64,000 nt of DNA from Paenibacillus farraposensis (lineage in GTDB: Bacteria; Bacillota; Bacilli; Paenibacillales; Paenibacillaceae), in contig NZ_JAFFQR010000084.1 in the NCBI RefSeq assembly GCF_020736845.1, positions 72,764 through 136,763 of the forward strand, in the 5' to 3' direction. The notes under the pieces are model-generated. The model saw only the letters and a program-made list of their open reading frames with translations, ran no database searches and was not told where the DNA came from. A program made the position numbers and the translations under genes. Shown here piece by piece: positions 31,890 to 41,772 of the stretch; the stretch's first letter is position 1, and each line of letters begins with the position of its first letter.

Positions 31890-34562
31890 ATGCAAAAGAG
31901 AGTGTACTCATTTAACGAAGGTAAGTTGGGGATGAAAGCGCTATTAGGAGGAAAAGGCGCCAATCTCGCGGAAATGACGACACTGGGTCTCCCGATCCCT
32001 CCTGGCTTTACAGTGACCACCGAGGCGTGTCGAGCCTACTTTACTTCCGGCAGCAGACTCCCGGAGGGCTTATTGGGGGAGATCGTAATTGCCCTGCACG
32101 AGGTTGAGGAAGCCCAATCGGCTATATTCGGAGATACGAAGCGGCCTTTGCTGGTATCTGTCCGTTCAGGCTCGGTAACCTCGATGCCTGGTATGATGGA
32201 TACGATTTTGAATCTGGGTCTGAATGATGAAACTGTTCGTGGATTAGCAGAACAGACGAGCAATGAAACCTTCGCCTATGACTGTTACCGCAGATTTATT
32301 CAAATGTTTGGCGAGGTAGTGCTAGGTATAGATGCCATCCATTTTGAGAAGCTTCAGGAACAGAACAAGCAAACCAACGGGCGTGCCAGTGACCAGGAGG
32401 TTAGCGCAGAAGAATGGAAGGAATTGATCGCAAATTATAAAAATCTTGTTGAAGAGCACAGCGGACAACCGTTTCCACAGGATGTGTATCAACAATTGCA
32501 ACTGGCGGTAGAAGCTGTATTTCGCAGCTGGAACAATATGCGTGCCAAGGTGTACCGAAAGGCTTATGGCATTCCGGATGAACAAGGAACAGCAGTGAAT
32601 ATCCAGGCCATGGTGTTTGGCAATCTCGGGAACGATAGTGGAACCGGGGTGCTGTTCACTCGCAATCCCTCCACAGGCGCTAAGGAATTGTACGGTGAGT
32701 ATATGGTGAACGCCCAGGGCGAGGATGTTGTAGCCGGAGTACGCACCCCGAACCCTATAGCACAGCTTTTGGAGGAGCAGCCGCTAGTCTATGATCGTCT
32801 GGAAGAGCTGGCTTCCTTGCTGGAACGTCATTACCGGGATATGCAGGATATCGAGTTCACGATTGAAAAAGGTAATTTGTATCTGCTACAGACGCGCAGC
32901 GGCAAAAGAACGGCGCAGGCGGCTGTGAAAATAGCTGTAGATTTGGTGGAGGAAGGGATTATCAGTAAAGAGGAGGCTATCCAGCGAATCGAACCGTCCC
33001 ATATGGATCAATTGCTGCATCGCTCTATTGATACCTCCACACCGCTGACGGCGATCGCCCAAGGTCTGCCAGCCTCGCCCGGTGCAGCAAGCGGGCGTAT
33101 CGTATTCGACGCGGATACAGCAGAGAAATGGTCGAAGGATGGGCAGAAAGTCATCCTGGTCAGTGTAGAGACCTCACCCGACGATGTTCACGGGATCATT
33201 GCCGCTGAAGGCGTGCTGACGAGTCGAGGGGGGATGACCAGCCATGCTGCTGTGGTTGCCAGGGGCATGGGAAAACCCTGCATTTGCGGCTGTGACGCAC
33301 TGAGTATTGATCTGGACAGTCGGAGCGTTAGCATTGGTAAACGTACTTTCCAGGAAGGGGAAAATATTTCAATCGATTCGACCTCCGGGCAGGTGTACGA
33401 AGGCAGTCTGTCGCTGAGCGAGCCGGTTATTACACCGGAGCTGTTGAAGCTGCTGGAGATTGCAGACGGCATCCGGACGTTGAAGGTCTACACCAATGCC
33501 GATACGCCACATGATGCAGTCAAAGCCAGAGAATTTGGAGCCGAAGGCATCGGACTTTGCCGGACGGAGCATATGTTTTTCTCGGGCAATCGACTGCCTA
33601 TCGTTCAGGCGATGATTTTGGCCGATGATCAGGAGGAGCGGGTTCTTCATTTGAATCGTCTGCTCCAAATGCAACAATTTGACTTTGAGGCTATGTTCAG
33701 TGCGATGGACGGTTTATCGATGACGATTCGCCTGCTGGACCCGCCGTTGCATGAGTTCCTGCCGAATCTGGAACAGCTTCAGGAGCGACAGCAGGAGCTT
33801 GAGCTTTCCGGTGGCCATGCGGAGGAGCTTCAGCGTCTTAAAACCACCATCTCCAAGGTACACGAATTGCGTGAAATTAACCCTATGCTGGGTCTGCGCG
33901 GTGTTCGGCTGGGCATTCTGTTTCCAGAGATATACGATATGCAGATTGAAGCGATCTTTAAGGCCGCGGAAGCCGCACTGCGCAAGGGCGTAGATGTGAG
34001 ACCGGGGATTATGATTCCTCTGGTCGGTCACCCTAATGAACTCAAGCAAATGAGAGAGCTGGTTGATAAGGTAGCCGCTCAGGTGCTTAGCGAGGAATTC
34101 AAAGGGTTCAGATATCGGGTGGGAACCATGATTGAGGTTCCAAGAGCCGCCCTGCTGGCAGATAGCGTCGCCCAGTATGCAGACTTTTTCTCCTTTGGAA
34201 CCAATGATCTGACACAAATGACCTTTGGTTACAGCCGGGATGATGCCGAAGGTAAATTCCTCGGTTCATATATGGAAAAGAATATTCTGGAAGCCAATCC
34301 TTTTCAGGTGTTGGATCAGGATGGCGTGGGCAAGTTGATCGAATGGGCTGTTGTCAAAGGCAGAACGAAGAAACCTTTTCTGGAGACAGGTATCTGTGGT
34401 GAGCATGGCGGAGATAGTGAATCTATTCTCTTTTGTCACCGCAGCGGACTGGACTATGTTAGTTGCTCACCGTACCGGGTGCCATTTGCCCGCATTGCCG
34501 CTGCCCAAGCAGCCTTGCTTGTCGGAGCGGAGCAGCCTAAGAGAGCGGCGTCCGCTTTGTAG
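31890..34562 (+). CDS. ppdK: Pyruvate, phosphate dikinase
   Basis: Interconverts pyruvate, ATP and phosphate with PEP, AMP and pyrophosphate. At 890 residues it is family length. Visible features: GGKGANLAEM in the nucleotide-binding domain, swivelling-domain catalytic His in GGMTSHAAVVARGMGKPC near 450, CRTEHMFF, and the PEP/pyruvate TIM-barrel motifs FGTNDLTQMTFGYSRDDAEG and ETGICGEHGGD with the catalytic Cys near 835. ATG 31890 is chosen over the upstream 31872 start because GTGGAGGGA lies about 10 bases before it. It is monocistronic. No PPDK regulatory protein gene is adjacent. It may work in gluconeogenic or PPi-linked glycolytic direction. Confidence 0.96.
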   Translation: MQKRVYSFNEGKLGMKALLGGKGANLAEMTTLGLPIPPGFTVTTEACRAYFTSGSRLPEGLLGEIVIALHEVEEAQSAIFGDTKRPLLVSVRSGSVTSMPGMMDTILNLGLNDETVRGLAEQTSNETFAYDCYRRFIQMFGEVVLGIDAIHFEKLQEQNKQTNGRASDQEVSAEEWKELIANYKNLVEEHSGQPFPQDVYQQLQLAVEAVFRSWNNMRAKVYRKAYGIPDEQGTAVNIQAMVFGNLGNDSGTGVLFTRNPSTGAKELYGEYMVNAQGEDVVAGVRTPNPIAQLLEEQPLVYDRLEELASLLERHYRDMQDIEFTIEKGNLYLLQTRSGKRTAQAAVKIAVDLVEEGIISKEEAIQRIEPSHMDQLLHRSIDTSTPLTAIAQGLPASPGAASGRIVFDADTAEKWSKDGQKVILVSVETSPDDVHGIIAAEGVLTSRGGMTSHAAVVARGMGKPCICGCDALSIDLDSRSVSIGKRTFQEGENISIDSTSGQVYEGSLSLSEPVITPELLKLLEIADGIRTLKVYTNADTPHDAVKAREFGAEGIGLCRTEHMFFSGNRLPIVQAMILADDQEERVLHLNRLLQMQQFDFEAMFSAMDGLSMTIRLLDPPLHEFLPNLEQLQERQQELELSGGHAEELQRLKTTISKVHELREINPMLGLRGVRLGILFPEIYDMQIEAIFKAAEAALRKGVDVRPGIMIPLVGHPNELKQMRELVDKVAAQVLSEEFKGFRYRVGTMIEVPRAALLADSVAQYADFFSFGTNDLTQMTFGYSRDDAEGKFLGSYMEKNILEANPFQVLDQDGVGKLIEWAVVKGRTKKPFLETGICGEHGGDSESILFCHRSGLDYVSCSPYRVPFARIAAAQAALLVGAEQPKRAASAL

Positions 34563-34586
34563 CTGATACATCTTCATAGCATATTC

Positions 34587-34638
34587 AAGGGGCAGTCCCA
34601 TAAGTCATCAAGAAATGGCTTAGGGGCTGCCCCCTTTT
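34587..34638 (+). terminator. Terminator of ppdK
   Basis: AAGGGGCAGTCCCATAAG pairs with CTTAGGGGCTGCCCCCTT, ending in T4. It shares CATAAGTCATC with the terminator at 23772. Confidence 0.8.
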
Positions 34639-34790
34639 CCATATTTCTGGAATAAACTACCCATGGGATAGCCTCTTGTTCGTTTTACGACCCATTACAT
34701 CCATATGCTGTAGGAAAGAAAAAATTTATACATAAATGATATTGGGGATATCGCGTCTCTTTTCTCTACATATGATGATAGGGAATGATC

Positions 34791-34803
34791 TGTAAGCGCT
34801 TCA
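34791..34803 (+). promoter_or_regulatory. cre-like site
   Basis: TGTAAGCGCTTCA is close to the CcpA catabolite-response consensus but one base short. It lies 46 bases before the substrate-binding protein gene. Confidence 0.4.
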
Positions 34804-34848
34804 ATCCAAAACGACATATAACTATGTGAGGTACAGGAGGCGGTAGAG

Positions 34849-36147
34849 ATGGACGATTACATGAGCTGGATCAAGATTGGCTTTTTTCTCAGCGTACTGT
34901 TTTTACTTGCAGCGGCATGCAGTACCTCTCCCAAGCTGGAGAACGCAGAGGGGCAAAAAGTGCGGCTGACCATGCAAGTCTGGGGCAATCCTGCCGAGGT
35001 GAAGGTGTATCAGCGGGCACTGGATGCCTTTGAAAAGGAAAATCCGAATATTGAGGTTAAGCTCGTGCCTGTACCGGGAGATCAGTATGAGCAAAAGCTG
35101 TTGACGCGGCTTCAGGGAAGTCGCGGACCGGATGTATTTTATTCGTATGAACCGACGATTGCGGGTTTGATTGAGGCGAAGCAGGTACAGCCTTTGGGTG
35201 AATTTCTAAAAAGTGATGCGAGCAATGTGAAGGCAGAGGATTTTCCGGAAGGCTTGTGGGGGCCAGCGAAGCGTGCCGGGGAAAGTTTCGGGATCACTCC
35301 CGATTCGAACCCGATGGTGATGTACTATAACAAAAAGGTATTTAAGGAAGCAGGCGTGAAGACACCGCAAGAATATGAGGACGAAGGCCAGTGGAACTGG
35401 GATGCTTTTGAGGAAGTCACATCAAAGCTGAAGGCTGCCGGAAAGCAAGGCTATATTGCGGAAAGCTGGTGGGCGCATTGGTATTCATGGGTGTGGTCGA
35501 ACGGTGGACGGATTTTTGATGAGCAAGGCAAGTATGTACTGGATCACAATGAAAAGGGCAAGGAAGCCTTCCGTTTCATGTACGATATGGTGAACAAGAG
35601 AAATGCAGTATACCTCGGATCGCTTCCTGAGGGGCAAGGGGCAGATACGATGTTCATGTGCAATCAGGTCGGCATGCTGGCAGCGGGAAGATGGCTGGAG
35701 CCTTTGTTTAGCCAAAATGAAAACCTCGATTTTGATTATATTTACTGGCCCTCGAACACGGGCAAAAATGAACCTGTCGCCATACCGGTTGCCTATGTAG
35801 CCGTAAACAGACAGAGTCCGCATTTACAAGAAGCCATGAAGCTGGCAGCGTTCTACGTCTCAGTGAAGGGGCAGGAGGCCCGACTGGTTGAAGGCGGGAA
35901 TGCGATGGGTACGCTGGCCGCTGCAGATGAAAGTATCATGAAAAAGGCGACGATTGAGCATTCCAGCTACTTGACCGAAGGACGGAACAAAGGGCATGTG
36001 CATGGCTCTGCACTGGCCTATGATGCCCGGGTGCCGGGCTTAACCTCGGATATCACAGAAGCGATTGACCTGATGCTCCTCGGGAAACAGGATGCTGATG
36101 CCACGATTGAGAAGCTGAATCAGCTCATATCCAAGGCGGTCAAGTAA
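34849..36147 (+). CDS. Sugar ABC transporter substrate-binding lipoprotein
   Basis: 432 residues of the family 1 extracellular solute-binding type. The signal sequence ends in a lipobox (LLAAACS) that would anchor the protein to the membrane. The mature part shows RLTMQVWGNPAEVKVYQRAL, FEKENPNIEVKLVPVPGDQY and DVFYSYEPTIAGLIEAKQVQ, typical of sugar-binding proteins of MalE/UgpB type. ATG 34849 follows AGGAGGCGGTAGAG. No permease or ATPase genes flank it; it lies alone between ppdK and the convergent squalene-hopene cyclase gene, so it must share a transporter encoded elsewhere. The cre-like site suggests catabolite control. Confidence 0.88.
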   Translation: MDDYMSWIKIGFFLSVLFLLAAACSTSPKLENAEGQKVRLTMQVWGNPAEVKVYQRALDAFEKENPNIEVKLVPVPGDQYEQKLLTRLQGSRGPDVFYSYEPTIAGLIEAKQVQPLGEFLKSDASNVKAEDFPEGLWGPAKRAGESFGITPDSNPMVMYYNKKVFKEAGVKTPQEYEDEGQWNWDAFEEVTSKLKAAGKQGYIAESWWAHWYSWVWSNGGRIFDEQGKYVLDHNEKGKEAFRFMYDMVNKRNAVYLGSLPEGQGADTMFMCNQVGMLAAGRWLEPLFSQNENLDFDYIYWPSNTGKNEPVAIPVAYVAVNRQSPHLQEAMKLAAFYVSVKGQEARLVEGGNAMGTLAAADESIMKKATIEHSSYLTEGRNKGHVHGSALAYDARVPGLTSDITEAIDLMLLGKQDADATIEKLNQLISKAVK

Positions 36148-36281
36148 GCACGGGATACGACCGTGACGGGGGAATATGTCGGGATCGGCCGTCGGATTTT
36201 TCAGGGTCCAGAAAGGCCGTTTTCCATGATCCCCACATCGGTATTGCTGGAATCAGTTAAGGCAAAGCGATCCGGTAAGGC

Positions 36282-36334
36282 AAAAAAACGTCCCGACTCC
36301 GTTTCCAATCTGGAGCACCGAGGCGTTTTTTTTT
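36282..36334. terminator. Bidirectional terminator
   Basis: A-rich AAAAAAACG at the left pairs with CGTTTTTTTT at the right, with an inner CTCC/GGAG stem. It serves the binding-protein gene and the convergent squalene-hopene cyclase gene. Confidence 0.8.
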
Positions 36335-36340
36335 CAAAAA

Positions 36341-38233
36341 TTACCCTCCCCCGTATTTCTTAACATAATGGCCCAGCGCCAGAAGCGGCCAGATGTACCG
36401 GTAGCTGTGATAGCGGATGTAAAAATACCCCGGTAAACCGGCACCGGTCGGATACGCGCTTGCCCAGCCGTCTTCGTGCAGCAGTTCGATCAATCTGGCG
36501 GTACCTCGCTCGATCTCGGGCGTAGGCCGGTTGTGCACCGCGATCAGCGCGTCGAGCGCCCAGGCCGTTTGCGAAGGCGTGCTGGCGTAAAGCGGTACAT
36601 AACGCTCTGCCTGATCGCTGCGGCACGATTCCCCCCAGCCGCCGTCCGCGTTTTGGATGGCAAGCAGCCAATCCGCCCCTTTGGTTACAGCGGCATGATC
36701 GGAAGGAAGCCCCACGGCCTTCAGGCCCGTTAGCGCCGCCCAAGTCCCGTAAATGTAGCATATCCCCCAGTGGCCGTACCATGAACCGTCCGGCTGCTGA
36801 TGGCTGGTCAGCCAGTCGGCTCCGCGTTGGATAAAGCCGTGCCGGATGCCAAGCTTGGCAAAATTCCCAAGGTACTCCAGCGCTCGACCGGTGAGATCCG
36901 CCTCTGACGGATCGGTGGCCGCCGATTTCGCCCCTTCGATCGCCAGCCAGGTGAGCATTTGCTTGTCGGTGTTTTTTTCAAAGGCCGGCCAGCCTCCGTC
37001 GTCGTTTTGCATCGATATCACCCAGTTAAGGCCGCGGTTCCAAGATTCGAGATAAGCGGGATCGCGTTCGGACAGGCTGTGAATGGCGCGAAGGGCGGCC
37101 GTGGAGTCGTCGACGTCGGGGATGATCGTATTAGTGTCGGAAAATCCCCAGCCGCCGGGAGCGGCACCGGGGTTGTGAATCCGCCAATCTCCGGCTTTGC
37201 GATGCTGCTTGGACCGTAAATAGGCGGCAGCTTTTTGCATCGCGGGATACCTGGCGCTCACTCCGGCTTCCTGCAGCGCATAGGCCAGTAGGGCAGTATC
37301 CCAGACGGTGGAGGGGGAGTTTTGGATGGTGGTGTATCCGTCAACCTTGCAGCGCATGGCGAACAAGCCGTCAAGCGCGTGCGTGATCACCGGATGCTGC
37401 GGGTCGTATCCAAGGGCCAGCAGCGCGAACAGCATCAGCACGGTGCTGCTGGCGTACGTGTACAGGGTTCCGTCTTCCTCAATCCGTTCCAGCATATACT
37501 GCTCCGCCTTTTTTACCGCCGTTTGGTGGATTCGCTGCGGTGTGCCGACCAGATGGACGAGCGCGGACTGGATGTGCTCCAGCAGCTTGCGGTTTTCCCG
37601 GGAGAGCGGCTCCTCGTCTGGGCTTCGGTTGGTATAAAGCTCGCTTAAATCGGGAGTATGGGGGGATTTAACGGAAAAACCCCGATCGGTCATAATGAGC
37701 AGCGGGACCAGATGGACGCGGGAATAGGCGGAAAAATCAAAAAAACTGAGCGGCAAAGAGGAAGGTAGCAGCAGCATTTCAATCGGAATGAGCGAAAGCG
37801 GGGCGGGCCATTTCCTTTGCCCGGTCGCAGCCAGCAGCGCATTGGTTAGGAGGCTCGCCGCTTTTCCAATGCCGCCCTGGTCCAGAATGTAGCGCTTTGC
37901 CCGCTGAACCGGTTCGTCTTTTGGCTGACTGTACCCGGAGTACAACAACGCGTAATACGCTTCGACCGTCGCGGAAAGGTTGCCTTCTTCCTCATCCTTA
38001 TACCACCTCCAGCAGCCTTCAGGTTGCTGCGCGGCAAGGATGCGGTCATGCAGCCCCCGGATCAGGTCCTCCTTCTCCACGTTTAACGTGCGAAAAAGAA
38101 TGATCGTGTATGTGTCGAGCATCGTCCCGTTTTCAAAACAAAAACGCCAGGTGCCGTCCGGCTGCTGCCTTTGGATGAGCTCGCCGGACAGCCGGCGGAT
38201 CTCCTCGCGGATTCCGGTAATGTTTTGGCCCAT
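36341..38233 (-). CDS. shc: Squalene-hopene cyclase (or sporulenol synthase)
   Basis: A terpene cyclase of 630 residues. The acid-catalyst DxDD motif is seen as TIIPDVDDSTAALRAI, and several QW repeats are present: QQPDGTWRF, QQPEGCWRW, QNDDGGWPAFEK, QQPDGSWYGHWG and QNADGGWGES. It would cyclise squalene to hopanoids, or a C35 regular polyprene to sporulenes as SqhC does in Bacillus; sequence alone does not decide. ATG 38233 is chosen for its AGGAGGGAGCAGGGA site; the longer frame start at 38320 has none. No squalene synthase gene is nearby, so it is a stand-alone gene. Confidence 0.92.
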   Translation of the reverse strand: MGQNITGIREEIRRLSGELIQRQQPDGTWRFCFENGTMLDTYTIILFRTLNVEKEDLIRGLHDRILAAQQPEGCWRWYKDEEEGNLSATVEAYYALLYSGYSQPKDEPVQRAKRYILDQGGIGKAASLLTNALLAATGQRKWPAPLSLIPIEMLLLPSSLPLSFFDFSAYSRVHLVPLLIMTDRGFSVKSPHTPDLSELYTNRSPDEEPLSRENRKLLEHIQSALVHLVGTPQRIHQTAVKKAEQYMLERIEEDGTLYTYASSTVLMLFALLALGYDPQHPVITHALDGLFAMRCKVDGYTTIQNSPSTVWDTALLAYALQEAGVSARYPAMQKAAAYLRSKQHRKAGDWRIHNPGAAPGGWGFSDTNTIIPDVDDSTAALRAIHSLSERDPAYLESWNRGLNWVISMQNDDGGWPAFEKNTDKQMLTWLAIEGAKSAATDPSEADLTGRALEYLGNFAKLGIRHGFIQRGADWLTSHQQPDGSWYGHWGICYIYGTWAALTGLKAVGLPSDHAAVTKGADWLLAIQNADGGWGESCRSDQAERYVPLYASTPSQTAWALDALIAVHNRPTPEIERGTARLIELLHEDGWASAYPTGAGLPGYFYIRYHSYRYIWPLLALGHYVKKYGGG

Positions 38234-38403
38234 TCCCTGCTCCCTCCTTGTCATCGTCATCCCCATTATATGAGACCCGGGAAACCAATTTTCACGTTTG
38301 TAAAAAAATATGCCGGGCAAGCGACGTGGCGGAATGCGGGCGTAAAATCATCGCGACCACTTGTTGCAGGATGGCTTTTCCGTTTTTTTCACGGCTGACA
38401 ACA

Positions 38404-39036
38404 TTAGGCGTTCCTCTGCTCCTTTTGATGCTTTTTTCGATACTGCAACGGGGTATGTCCGGTGAAATGCTTGAATACACGGCCAAAGTGAGCGATGGTG
38501 TCAAAGCCAGTTTTTTCAGCAATAGCGGTCACCTTCCAGCTTGTTTCTCTCAGATATGCCCGGGCCTGCTGCACCCGGATGTCCTGGAGATACTCTATCA
38601 GGGTAAAGCCTGTGGTCTGCTTGAAAATTCGGCACAAATATGTGCTGCTAATATAAAAATGCCCTGCCAACTGCTCCAGCGACAGCTTCCCGGCATAGTG
38701 GGCATGCAGATATTCAATCACCGAATACACTCGCTGCTGCTTCTCGCTGCGCTCTGGCGCTATCGTATCGGGAGCGGCCGATTGTATGCGGTGGATGCGG
38801 ATCAGCAGCCGGATCAGCAAGCTTTGGAGATACAGATGGCGGCAGGCGTGTTCTTGATGGTATTCCTCCAGCATTTGCCGGAACAGTTGCTCCAGCTCGC
38901 GCTGCTCCTCTACTGAAGGTCGGAGCAGGAATCTTTTCCCAGGAAGAAGCGTGAGGATAAAATATGTATGCTTTTCCGATAAATTCACAATAAAAGCGAA
39001 GATTTTGCTCTTTTTTATACTATAAAATAGAAGCAA
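38404..39036 (-). CDS. AraC-family regulator, short N terminus
   Basis: The C-terminal 100 residues carry the double HTH of AraC/XylS proteins: LSLEQLAGHFYISSTYLCRI, then FKQTTGFTLIEYLQDIRVQQ and TAIAEKTGFDTIAHFGRVFK. The N-terminal cupin sensor normally found is mostly missing: only about 100 residues precede the HTH, against roughly 170. TTG 39036 or GTG 38988 could start it, but neither has a good Shine-Dalgarno sequence, so the 5' end may be truncated. It is divergent from the Gfo/Idh oxidoreductase gene, a plausible former target. Confidence 0.75.
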   Translation of the reverse strand: MLLFYSIKKSKIFAFIVNLSEKHTYFILTLLPGKRFLLRPSVEEQRELEQLFRQMLEEYHQEHACRHLYLQSLLIRLLIRIHRIQSAAPDTIAPERSEKQQRVYSVIEYLHAHYAGKLSLEQLAGHFYISSTYLCRIFKQTTGFTLIEYLQDIRVQQARAYLRETSWKVTAIAEKTGFDTIAHFGRVFKHFTGHTPLQYRKKHQKEQRNA

Positions 39037-39059
39037 TTCATGTAAAGGGTGTGAAGGTA

Positions 39060-40346
39060 TTGGCTAAAACCAAATATGCACTTGTAGGCATCGGAGGCAG
39101 AGCCGAATTTTTTTACGGTGAGGTTGTCACCGCTTTCAAAAGAACATCGGAGCTGATCGCATTCTGTGACGTAAATCAGACAAGAATGGATTATGCCAAT
39201 CGGCTGCTGCAGGAGAAATACGACCATGAGCCGATTCCGACCTACAAAGCTCATGAGTTTGAACGGATGATCGCGGAAACAAAGCCGGACATCGTGATTG
39301 TCACGACGATTGACCGGGTGCATCATCGTTATATTATTCGGGCAATGGAGCTGGGCTGTGATGTCATTTCCGAGAAGCCGATGACGGTGGATGAGGACAA
39401 ATGCCAGGATATTTTGGATGCAATAGACCGCACGGGACGGAATTTGCGTGTCACCTTTAATTACCGCTATGCGCCCCATAATACGAAGATCCGCGAGATC
39501 ATCATGGATGGAACGCTTGGCGACATTTTATCGGTCAATTTCGAATGGTTGCTGAACACACAGCATGGTGCGGATTATTTCCGGCGGTGGCATCGGGATA
39601 AGCGCAATAGCGGCGGTCTGCTGGTGCATAAATCTACGCATCATTTTGATCTGATGAACTTTTGGCTCGGCTCGAAACCGGAGACCGTATATGCGATGGG
39701 CGATCTGAAATTTTACGGCCGGGAAAATGCCGAGCAGCGCGGTGTGACTGCGTTCTATCAGCGGGCTTACGGCAGTAAGGCCGCGGAAAATGATCCGTTC
39801 GCATTGCATCTTGACCGCAACGAGCATCTGAAAAGCATGTACCTCGATGCGGAGCATGAGGATGGCTATCTGCGTGATCAGAGCGTATTTGGTGACAATA
39901 TCAGCATCGAGGATACGCTCAGTGTCATGGTGAAGTACAAGAACAAGGCCGTGATGAATTACTCGCTGAATGCTTACATGCCTTGGGAAGGCTTTATCAT
40001 TGTATTTAACGGCACCAAGGGACGGATGGAGGTTCGGGTATCCGAGCAATCCTATGTTAATTCTGGTGGCAGCAAGGCAGATGAGGGGGCGCTAAAAGAG
40101 AAGACGATCACGATTTATCCCCATTTTGCAGCACCTTATGAGGTCGAAGTGGAGGAAGGCGCAGGGGGGCATGGCGGGGGAGATCCGGTCATGTTGCGGG
40201 ACATTTTTGATAAGCCGGCAGAGGATCGTTTTCATCGTGCTGCTTCACATATCGACGGCGCATGGTCCATTTTAACAGGCATCGCTGCCAACCGCTCTAT
40301 GCTTACAGGTCTACCGGTAAAGGTGGATGAACTGGTGCGTTTGTAG
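39060..40346 (+). CDS. Gfo/Idh/MocA-family oxidoreductase
   Basis: An NAD(P)-dependent sugar or inositol-type dehydrogenase. The Rossmann start YALVGIGGRAEFFYGEVVTA carries a GxGGR variant of the nucleotide loop. The family motif SEKPMTVDEDKCQDILDA supplies the catalytic EKP Lys, and GGLLVHKSTHHFDLMNFWLG the active-site region with His. TTG 39060 lies about 10 bases after AAAGGG; GTG 39051 is an alternative. It is longer than the 340-residue average because of a C-terminal extension. It is divergent from the AraC gene and ended by a terminator. The substrate is unknown. Confidence 0.85.
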   Translation: MAKTKYALVGIGGRAEFFYGEVVTAFKRTSELIAFCDVNQTRMDYANRLLQEKYDHEPIPTYKAHEFERMIAETKPDIVIVTTIDRVHHRYIIRAMELGCDVISEKPMTVDEDKCQDILDAIDRTGRNLRVTFNYRYAPHNTKIREIIMDGTLGDILSVNFEWLLNTQHGADYFRRWHRDKRNSGGLLVHKSTHHFDLMNFWLGSKPETVYAMGDLKFYGRENAEQRGVTAFYQRAYGSKAAENDPFALHLDRNEHLKSMYLDAEHEDGYLRDQSVFGDNISIEDTLSVMVKYKNKAVMNYSLNAYMPWEGFIIVFNGTKGRMEVRVSEQSYVNSGGSKADEGALKEKTITIYPHFAAPYEVEVEEGAGGHGGGDPVMLRDIFDKPAEDRFHRAASHIDGAWSILTGIAANRSMLTGLPVKVDELVRL

Positions 40347-40370
40347 CGAGGCAGCAAGATAATAATCAGA

Positions 40371-40412
40371 CAGTCCCCTCCTTATTGGGCTCGCGGAGGG
40401 GGCTGCTTTTTT
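40371..40412 (+). terminator. Rho-independent terminator
   Basis: CAGTCCCCTCC (40371-40381) pairs with GGAGGGGGCTG (40395-40405), followed by CTTTTTT, 25 bases after the oxidoreductase stop. Confidence 0.88.
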
Positions 40413-40539
40413 GTTGATGTAATTGGAACTTTTATATTGTGAATTATTGCACAAATCCCCTGCGTGAGTATAATGAATTAGAGGAAAGGTTGAGATATAT
40501 TTGTGTATTACAAGATAATTCTATATAAGGAGTGATCAC

Positions 40540-41556
40540 ATGAAAGCAGCAGTTGTTACCAAAGACAAGAGAGTCAGTGTAGAAGAGAAACCTTTGCGTT
40601 CCCTGAAACATGGAGAAGCTTTAGTCCAAGTGGAATATTGCGGGGTTTGCCACACAGATTTACATGTGAAAAATGCAGATTTCGGTGATGTCACAGGCAG
40701 GGTTTTGGGGCATGAAGGCATTGGAAAAGTTATTGAATTAGGTGAAGGGGTAACCAGTCTTAAAATTGGTGATCGCGTAAGTATTGCCTGGATGTTCGAA
40801 AGCTGCGGTCACTGCGAATATTGCTTAACCGGGCGGGAAACGTTGTGCCGTGAAGTTAAAAATGCGGGATACACCGTAGACGGTGCAATGGCAGAACAGT
40901 GCATTGTCACAGCTGACTACGCAGTCAAAGTACCGGATCGTCTTGACCCTGCCGCTGCAAGCAGTGTAACTTGCGCAGGGGTTACAACATATAAAGCAGT
41001 TAAAGTAAGTGAAATCAGACCAGGACAATGGATCGGTATCTTCGGCATTGGCGGCTTGGGCAACCTGGCTGTACAATATGCAAAGAACGTGTTCAATGCT
41101 AAAGTCGTAGCCTTTGACATCAGTGATGAAAAGCTCGAACTGGCCAAAAAAGTCGGTGCCGACTATGTCGTTAACAGCCTGAAAGAAGATCCGGTCGCCC
41201 GGGCCAAGGAGCTAACGAACGGTGCTGGTCTGGATGCAACCGTGATTACTGCTGTTGCCAAAACACCTTTCAACCAGGCAATCGATGTTGTGAAGGCTGG
41301 CGCGCGTGTTGTAGCTGTAGGTCTTCCAACCGATAAGATGGATCTCGACATTCCGCGTCTCGTTCTGGACGGTATTCAAGTGATCGGCTCCTTGGTCGGC
41401 ACTCGTGAAGACCTGAAAGAAGCGTTCCAGTTCGCTGCCGAAGGTAAAGTCGTTCCTATTGTACAAAAACGTCCGATTGAAGACATTAATCATATCTTCG
41501 ATGAGATGGAGAATGGCAAAATCCAAGGGCGCATGGTCATTGATTTCACGAAATAA
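40540..41556 (+). CDS. adhP: Zinc-dependent alcohol dehydrogenase
   Basis: 338 residues of the medium-chain MDR family. The catalytic zinc ligand region CGVCHTDLH is near 36-44 and [12 protein letters not shown] near 59. The structural zinc site has four cysteines ([16 protein letters not shown]) near 88-103, and the Rossmann loop is [15 protein letters not shown] near 168. The sequence is very close to the AdhA/AdhP ethanol dehydrogenases of Gram-positive bacteria, which reduce acetaldehyde to ethanol or oxidise alcohols with NAD. ATG 40540 follows AAGGAGTGATCAC. It is monocistronic. Confidence 0.93.
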   Translation: MKAAVVTKDKRVSVEEKPLRSLKHGEALVQVEYCGVCHTDLHVKNADFGDVTGRVLGHEGIGKVIELGEGVTSLKIGDRVSIAWMFESCGHCEYCLTGRETLCREVKNAGYTVDGAMAEQCIVTADYAVKVPDRLDPAAASSVTCAGVTTYKAVKVSEIRPGQWIGIFGIGGLGNLAVQYAKNVFNAKVVAFDISDEKLELAKKVGADYVVNSLKEDPVARAKELTNGAGLDATVITAVAKTPFNQAIDVVKAGARVVAVGLPTDKMDLDIPRLVLDGIQVIGSLVGTREDLKEAFQFAAEGKVVPIVQKRPIEDINHIFDEMENGKIQGRMVIDFTK

Positions 41557-41618
41557 ATGCCAATCTTCGGGTAGGCCCTGACCCAGACAACTTCGACTTT
41601 TAAATTCAGCTTATGACA

Positions 41619-41656
41619 AGCGCCGTTTCTTTCTTCGTCGAAAGGAGCGGCGTTTT
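41619..41656 (+). terminator. Rho-independent terminator of adhP
   Basis: GCGCCGTTTCTTTC pairs imperfectly with GAAAGGAGCGGCG, followed by T5. Confidence 0.75.
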
Positions 41657-41772
41657 TGCATGCGATGGGTCAGTGAGTCACAGCATCCCACCCCCTCTAT
41701 ATGTTATGATAGGGTTATGAGAAAAGAGACGGTTGGGAAGTTTGTTAAAATGAAGACACCCCGGAGGGCCCG

